Shown here in pieces: positions 60,039 to 64,000 of a stretch of DNA of 64,000 bases. The notes beneath the pieces are model-generated. The model had not been told where the DNA came from, did no database searches, and saw only the letters and a program-made list of their open reading frames with translations. The stretch's first letter is position 1. The number at the start of each line of letters is the position of its first letter. The translations under genes and the position numbers were made by a program. Source of the DNA: Blautia hansenii DSM 20583 (GTDB lineage Bacteria > Bacillota > Clostridia > Lachnospirales > Lachnospiraceae); contig NZ_CP022413.2 of assembly GCF_002222595.2 (NCBI RefSeq), forward strand, positions 1,814,001-1,878,000. The letters run 5' to 3'.

Positions 60039-62656
60039 TATTTATTTCTCCTTTTCTTCATTGTTTTTCTAATAAAATCTGCTAACAGAACGATTGTGGA
60101 TAATGCTGTTACTGCTAACCACTGAGTTAAGTTCAATGAAGCTGTATGTAATACGCTTCCCCCAAACTGTACAAGAGCAATAGTTCCTACGAAAATCCCA
60201 ATAGCAATTCGATAGAATAATTTATTCTTGCTTAATCCTTTAAACAGGTTTCTACTATCTGTTCTAAGAGTAAAGCCATTTAATACCGCCATAAAGCAAA
60301 GTAAAGCAAATCTCGCTGATAATCCAGCGGCTTCAGTTGCAAATAAATGCTTAATTGGACTAAAAATCATTAAACCAAACGCTAAAGAGAAGATACATGC
60401 GTTAATAGCAATATGTTTTTTACTTCCATTTACAAATAATCCTTCACCTTTCTTTAAAGGTTGTTCTTTCATATATTCATCTTTTGGAGGTTCACCACCA
60501 AATGATAAGGAGTTCAAAGAGTCCATAATAATGTTGATAATAAGAATAAGAGCTGATGTTAAGAAAGAGCCTGTTAAAAAGACTGGATATAAGAAGTTCA
60601 TAGCAAGAAGTGAATAATTGATTGGCAACTGGAAATTCAAGAACATAAGAATATTGTGCATAAATGTTCTTCCAAGTTTTACTCCTTTTACAATAGAAGC
60701 AAAGTTATCGTCTACAAGGATAATATCACCAGCTTCTTTTGCCACATCAGTGCCACTATTCATGGCGAAACCAACGTCAGATTTTGTTAATGCTGGTGCA
60801 TCATTTGTACCGTCACCTGTCATTGCTGTGGAATATCCAAGCTCCTGAGCTAATGTAATAAGTCTCAATTTTGTTGTAGGAGAACATCTAGCAATAACTC
60901 TTAAACGTGGAATAATGTCTTTAATTTCTTCATCTGTCATTCCAGAAAACTCTGCATCAGTTAAAGCCATATCACCTTTTTCATAAATACCAGCTTCTTG
61001 AGCTACTGCAACTGCTGTTTCAATACAGTCTCCTGTAATTTCTACTACTGTAATTCCAGCCTCTTTTGCTGTCTTAACAGCATCAGGAACTTCTTTACGA
61101 ACTGGATCTTGTACTCCAATTACTGCTGTGAATACTAAATCTTCTGGTATTACATTTTCCTCTAAAGCTTCCATATTGTATGCAAATGCAATACATCTCA
61201 TTGCTTTCGTGGTAAGGTCATAGATTTCACTCAAGATATTTATTCTATCCTCATCTGTCATTTCGACAATTTTCCCATTTTCTAGTCTGTATTTACAATT
61301 GGATAAAATCTTTTCAGGAGCACCCTTATAATAGGAAGTATCTCCAAACTCACAGCTTGTAGAAAACGCTGAATACTTAAATTGACTATTGAAAGGCTGT
61401 TTTTTAGATTTTGGGTTTTGAGTCAAAATAGAATTGAATTCAGATTGATTAAGAAGACTAAGCATTGCTCTATCTATTGAATTGCCACCAGTAATTTTTC
61501 CTTTTTCATCAAATAAGCTTCCGCTTGTTAAAGCTATATTTTCTTTAAGAATTTCTGGTAGATTATCTTTATTTATTTTTTGAGATTTCATGTCACCAGT
61601 AATAATTTCTTTTGGTGTCATAACACCTGTTGTCAATGTTCCTGTTTTATCTGTACATACGTAATTCACATAAGCCAATTCTGGTATCTTTGAAGGATTT
61701 TTTGTAAGAATATTTGCCTTTTCCATTGTCTTAACATTCATTTTAGTAACAAATTTTACAATCATTGGTAATCCTTCTGGTACAGCAGCTACAATAATTG
61801 TCAGGGCTACTGAAATGTTTTCAGCGATTGTTCTTATTATCTGTAACACATCTCCTGAAAAGTATTCTCTAAATCCAACTTCTAAGATACCTGTTGCTGT
61901 TGCGATTAAAAATCCTCCAAAGGCTGCCACTGTTCCCCATTTAGAAATAAAATCAGCTAACTTATCTAATGCAATATCTAAAGCAGTTTTAGTAGGCTCT
62001 AATGTTTGCATTTTTACCAGTGTGTCTCCATTGACAGTGTTAATACCAACTGTCTGTACTAACATTTTTGCTTCACCAGACATAACAGTTGTTCCGGCAA
62101 ATACGCACGTTTCATCTGTATAATGGTCTGTAGTTATTTCTTCTGGATATTTAAATCCTGAAATGTAATGTTTTTTACATTCTTTTGTTTCACCATTAAT
62201 TGCAGCGTTACTTACAGCAATTTCACCTTCAACAATGTAACCATCTGCAAAGATTTCCTGTCCCATTTCAAGACATATAATATCGCCAACTACAATATCA
62301 TCTTTATTGATTTTTACAACAGAACCATTTCTAATTACATTACAATATCTAACCGCCGTTTTTGCTCTTAGACTATTATTTGATTTCTGTATTGATAGAT
62401 TTGTTCTAACATTAATTCCACTCACAATTGCTAACACTGCTAAAATAATAACAGGCTCACTAAAACTTTCTACTCCTAGAAATGCAAGAGCAAAGAAAAC
62501 TCCAGCCATCATGATTAGAATAATTGTGATTTTATCCTTTAATCCGTCTGTAAAAAAATTAAACCACGTCTTTTGCTTTGGTTCTGGCAGCTTATTGCTA
62601 CCATATTTTTGTCTGCTTTTTTCTACTTGCTGGTCATTTAAACCATTCAAATTCAT
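60038..62656 (-). CDS. Cation-transporting P-type ATPase (Ca2+-type, P2)
   Basis: 872 residues with about ten membrane segments. P-E-G-L-P (293-297) is in the metal-binding helix M4 as in Ca2+ pumps, the phosphorylated Asp336 is in C-T-D-K-T-G-T-L-T, and the hinge motif is T-G-D-G-T-N-D-A-P. A-domain I-N-G-E-T replaces T-G-E-S. It most resembles PMCA/SERCA-type pumps, but the ion is inferred. An element-borne P-type ATPase is unusual. It overlaps DUF2828-like and vWA genes at both ends. Confidence 0.9.
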   Translation of the reverse strand: MNLNGLNDQQVEKSRQKYGSNKLPEPKQKTWFNFFTDGLKDKITIILIMMAGVFFALAFLGVESFSEPVIILAVLAIVSGINVRTNLSIQKSNNSLRAKTAVRYCNVIRNGSVVKINKDDIVVGDIICLEMGQEIFADGYIVEGEIAVSNAAINGETKECKKHYISGFKYPEEITTDHYTDETCVFAGTTVMSGEAKMLVQTVGINTVNGDTLVKMQTLEPTKTALDIALDKLADFISKWGTVAAFGGFLIATATGILEVGFREYFSGDVLQIIRTIAENISVALTIIVAAVPEGLPMIVKFVTKMNVKTMEKANILTKNPSKIPELAYVNYVCTDKTGTLTTGVMTPKEIITGDMKSQKINKDNLPEILKENIALTSGSLFDEKGKITGGNSIDRAMLSLLNQSEFNSILTQNPKSKKQPFNSQFKYSAFSTSCEFGDTSYYKGAPEKILSNCKYRLENGKIVEMTDEDRINILSEIYDLTTKAMRCIAFAYNMEALEENVIPEDLVFTAVIGVQDPVRKEVPDAVKTAKEAGITVVEITGDCIETAVAVAQEAGIYEKGDMALTDAEFSGMTDEEIKDIIPRLRVIARCSPTTKLRLITLAQELGYSTAMTGDGTNDAPALTKSDVGFAMNSGTDVAKEAGDIILVDDNFASIVKGVKLGRTFMHNILMFLNFQLPINYSLLAMNFLYPVFLTGSFLTSALILIINIIMDSLNSLSFGGEPPKDEYMKEQPLKKGEGLFVNGSKKHIAINACIFSLAFGLMIFSPIKHLFATEAAGLSARFALLCFMAVLNGFTLRTDSRNLFKGLSKNKLFYRIAIGIFVGTIALVQFGGSVLHTASLNLTQWLAVTALSTIVLLADFIRKTMKKRRNK

Positions 62657-64000
62657 TTGCTTTTTCCCTCCAGTTCTTTAAATCTATCTTCAATAATCTG
62701 ATACCTTTCTGTATTAAGCTGTTTTAATAGGCATTTGTACGGGTCTAATTCATTACTTAATACCATATTCATTATGTTTACAGAATATCCTGATACAAGT
62801 GCTACTCCATTCGCATTTTCTCTAACAGGGATTGTTCCTGTTCTTGAACAAATATTCCAAAACACCAGTCTTGGTAATTTATATCCGTATCGTTCATATT
62901 CTTTAGCAAATTCATCAAACATTGCTTTATCTGTTCTTCCTGAAGTCATACAGTCAAATTCCATATCCGAAATCATCAATAGCGTGTTTGGCAAATCAGA
63001 TTGTTTCATGTTGTTTTTTACAGCCGTGTCTAATAATAACTGGAATACTCTTTCAATATTCGTATTACTGCAATCTGTATTTTTTAAAGTAATCTGAATT
63101 TTTTCTTTAAGATTTTGACAGTTGCTAATATCAACAAACCTTGGTCTATTTCCAAATGTCATAAACTTATTATTGAATTGACCAGAACATCTCTCAGCAA
63201 AGTAAATAGAAAGTGCTGTTGCAACTTCTTCTGCTTGCACTGAAGAATTTCTATCTATTGGTTGATACATACTTCCAGAACCATCTTGAATAACCATAAT
63301 ATTTTCTGCTGACTGAATAGTATCTTTTTGATTTTTCCAAAGTTGTTCTAATGTCTCATCATATTTTTTTAATTTATAACTCCAACCATATCCATCTACA
63401 GTAACATACTGATGCACAATATCGTGAGGAAAGTTAGTAGAAGCATTGATTTTTACTCCTTCTTTTCCGTTAGCCAAATCTTCAAGATACTGTTGTCTTC
63501 TTTCTGGATCGTGTTTAAGAAAAGCGTTTCGATATAATAGATTTGCTTTAGAAGGTACTGAATTGTAGTCAATTGCTGACCATTGATTTGCACACATAAA
63601 AGTTTCTACCAAATTGAGTTTCTTACGCAATTTCACCAACATACGATTGTATGTCTTATCATCGAGTTCTAACCCTTCAATAATAAGTCTTGCATAATGT
63701 CTTGATATATGACTTTCTGCATTACGTTTTGGTAGCCACTTCGCAAGCAATGATATTGGTTTATCTTCAGTATAATTTTTAATATCTTCTTGAAGCTGTG
63801 CGTTTATCATTTTAATTACTATACTGTTAAGTTGTGTATCAAGCAATACCCATGTATCATCATATCGTCCATATTCTGCTATATATGGAATAAATAGTGT
63901 CATCTCATGTGGTCTAAAGTCAGCCATATACTTGATAATTCTGTGAAAAGTATCTCTTTCACCCATCCCACCTCTAATATCACGTAAGAAGAATAGCCAT
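62653..64000 (-). CDS. DUF2828/TROVE-vWA-like protein (partial, 5' end beyond window)
   Basis: At least 448 residues; the frame is open to the right window edge. An ATG at 63966 exists but is not the start: the residues before it, L-R-D-I-R-G-G, run into M-G-E-R and form the conserved R-D-I-R-G-G-x-G-E-R of DUF2828 proteins. The C-terminal half is a vWA domain with Q-D-G-S-G-S-M near residue 230 of the visible part and M-I-S-D-M-E-F. The family has a TROVE-like (Ro RNA-binding type) HEAT N-terminal part. Overlaps the P-type ATPase by 4 bases. Confidence 0.8.
   Translation of the reverse strand, partial: WLFFLRDIRGGMGERDTFHRIIKYMADFRPHEMTLFIPYIAEYGRYDDTWVLLDTQLNSIVIKMINAQLQEDIKNYTEDKPISLLAKWLPKRNAESHISRHYARLIIEGLELDDKTYNRMLVKLRKKLNLVETFMCANQWSAIDYNSVPSKANLLYRNAFLKHDPERRQQYLEDLANGKEGVKINASTNFPHDIVHQYVTVDGYGWSYKLKKYDETLEQLWKNQKDTIQSAENIMVIQDGSGSMYQPIDRNSSVQAEEVATALSIYFAERCSGQFNNKFMTFGNRPRFVDISNCQNLKEKIQITLKNTDCSNTNIERVFQLLLDTAVKNNMKQSDLPNTLLMISDMEFDCMTSGRTDKAMFDEFAKEYERYGYKLPRLVFWNICSRTGTIPVRENANGVALVSGYSVNIMNMVLSNELDPYKCLLKQLNTERYQIIEDRFKELEGKSK

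Noticed and set aside
55754..64000. Simple tellurite-resistance operon
   Set aside because: TerB, TerC, TerZ/A and TelA are missing in the visible part, while a P-type ATPase, SPFH, PspA-like and DUF2828-like proteins are present; the label would mislead.
1..64000. CRISPR arrays and insertion sequences
   Set aside because: I saw no regularly spaced direct repeats and no transposase gene on either strand.

Overview
The window looks like the chromosome of an anaerobic low-GC Firmicute, most probably a Lachnospiraceae-type Clostridium. Grounds: a [FeFe]-hydrogenase end, a giant 2-hydroxyacyl-CoA-dehydratase-activase-like protein, an iron-sulfur type serine dehydratase in two subunits, strong AGGAGG ribosome binding sites, and a TPP-riboswitch-controlled ThiT. 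It has two unlike halves.

Positions 1-23,230 are ordinary chromosome. Converging on the hydrogenase end is a minus-strand operon serC-serA-ABC transporter (binding lipoprotein, permease, ATPase). Behind it lie leuB-ilvD-ilvB (branched-chain amino acids), sdaAB-sdaAA (serine dehydratase), yajC and tgt. A 1417-residue activase follows on the plus strand, then a SpoVB/MurJ-like flippase with ung, a two-component system, and riboswitch-thiT. Just before the junction sits a tiny type I toxin gene facing an antisense promoter, bounded by a roughly 70-bp imperfect inverted repeat.

Positions 23,265-64,000 are an integrated mobile element, visibly more AT-rich, with every gene on the minus strand, tightly packed and often overlapping. 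Its left boundary is the 3' end of a tRNA gene next to a tyrosine integrase. The right end is beyond the window. It carries a nearly self-sufficient replication and nucleotide set: C-family DNA polymerase, primase, DnaB-type helicase, RecD2-type helicase, Cas4/RecB-type nuclease, Sak4-like ATPase with a probable ssDNA-binding partner, B12-dependent ribonucleotide reductase, dUTPase, a guanylate-kinase-like enzyme and a ThyX-like protein. It also has four DNA methyltransferases and RNA repair genes. No capsid, tail, terminase or conjugation gene is visible, so a large temperate phage is my best inference but not proven.

Most notable in the element: (1) the polymerase gene is split by two group I introns whose exact ends can be read from P1 pairings, giving a spliced 1317-residue protein; (2) a 55.7-64 kb block encodes a Ter-like membrane/Ca2+ stress module (coiled-coil protein, SPFH protein, PspA-like protein, TerD, vWA protein, P-type ATPase, DUF2828-like protein) interleaved with tiny membrane proteins; (3) a homing endonuclease gene has cut a nucleotidyltransferase gene down to its first 50 codons inside an RNA ligase/kinase-HD cluster; (4) two methyltransferase genes carry the same structured leader; (5) several genes seem to start at ATT or CTG; (6) there are two tandem Crh-like HPr proteins and a membrane-anchored J-domain protein. 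Ten or more small genes under 60 codons, several with CxxC pairs, are also described.
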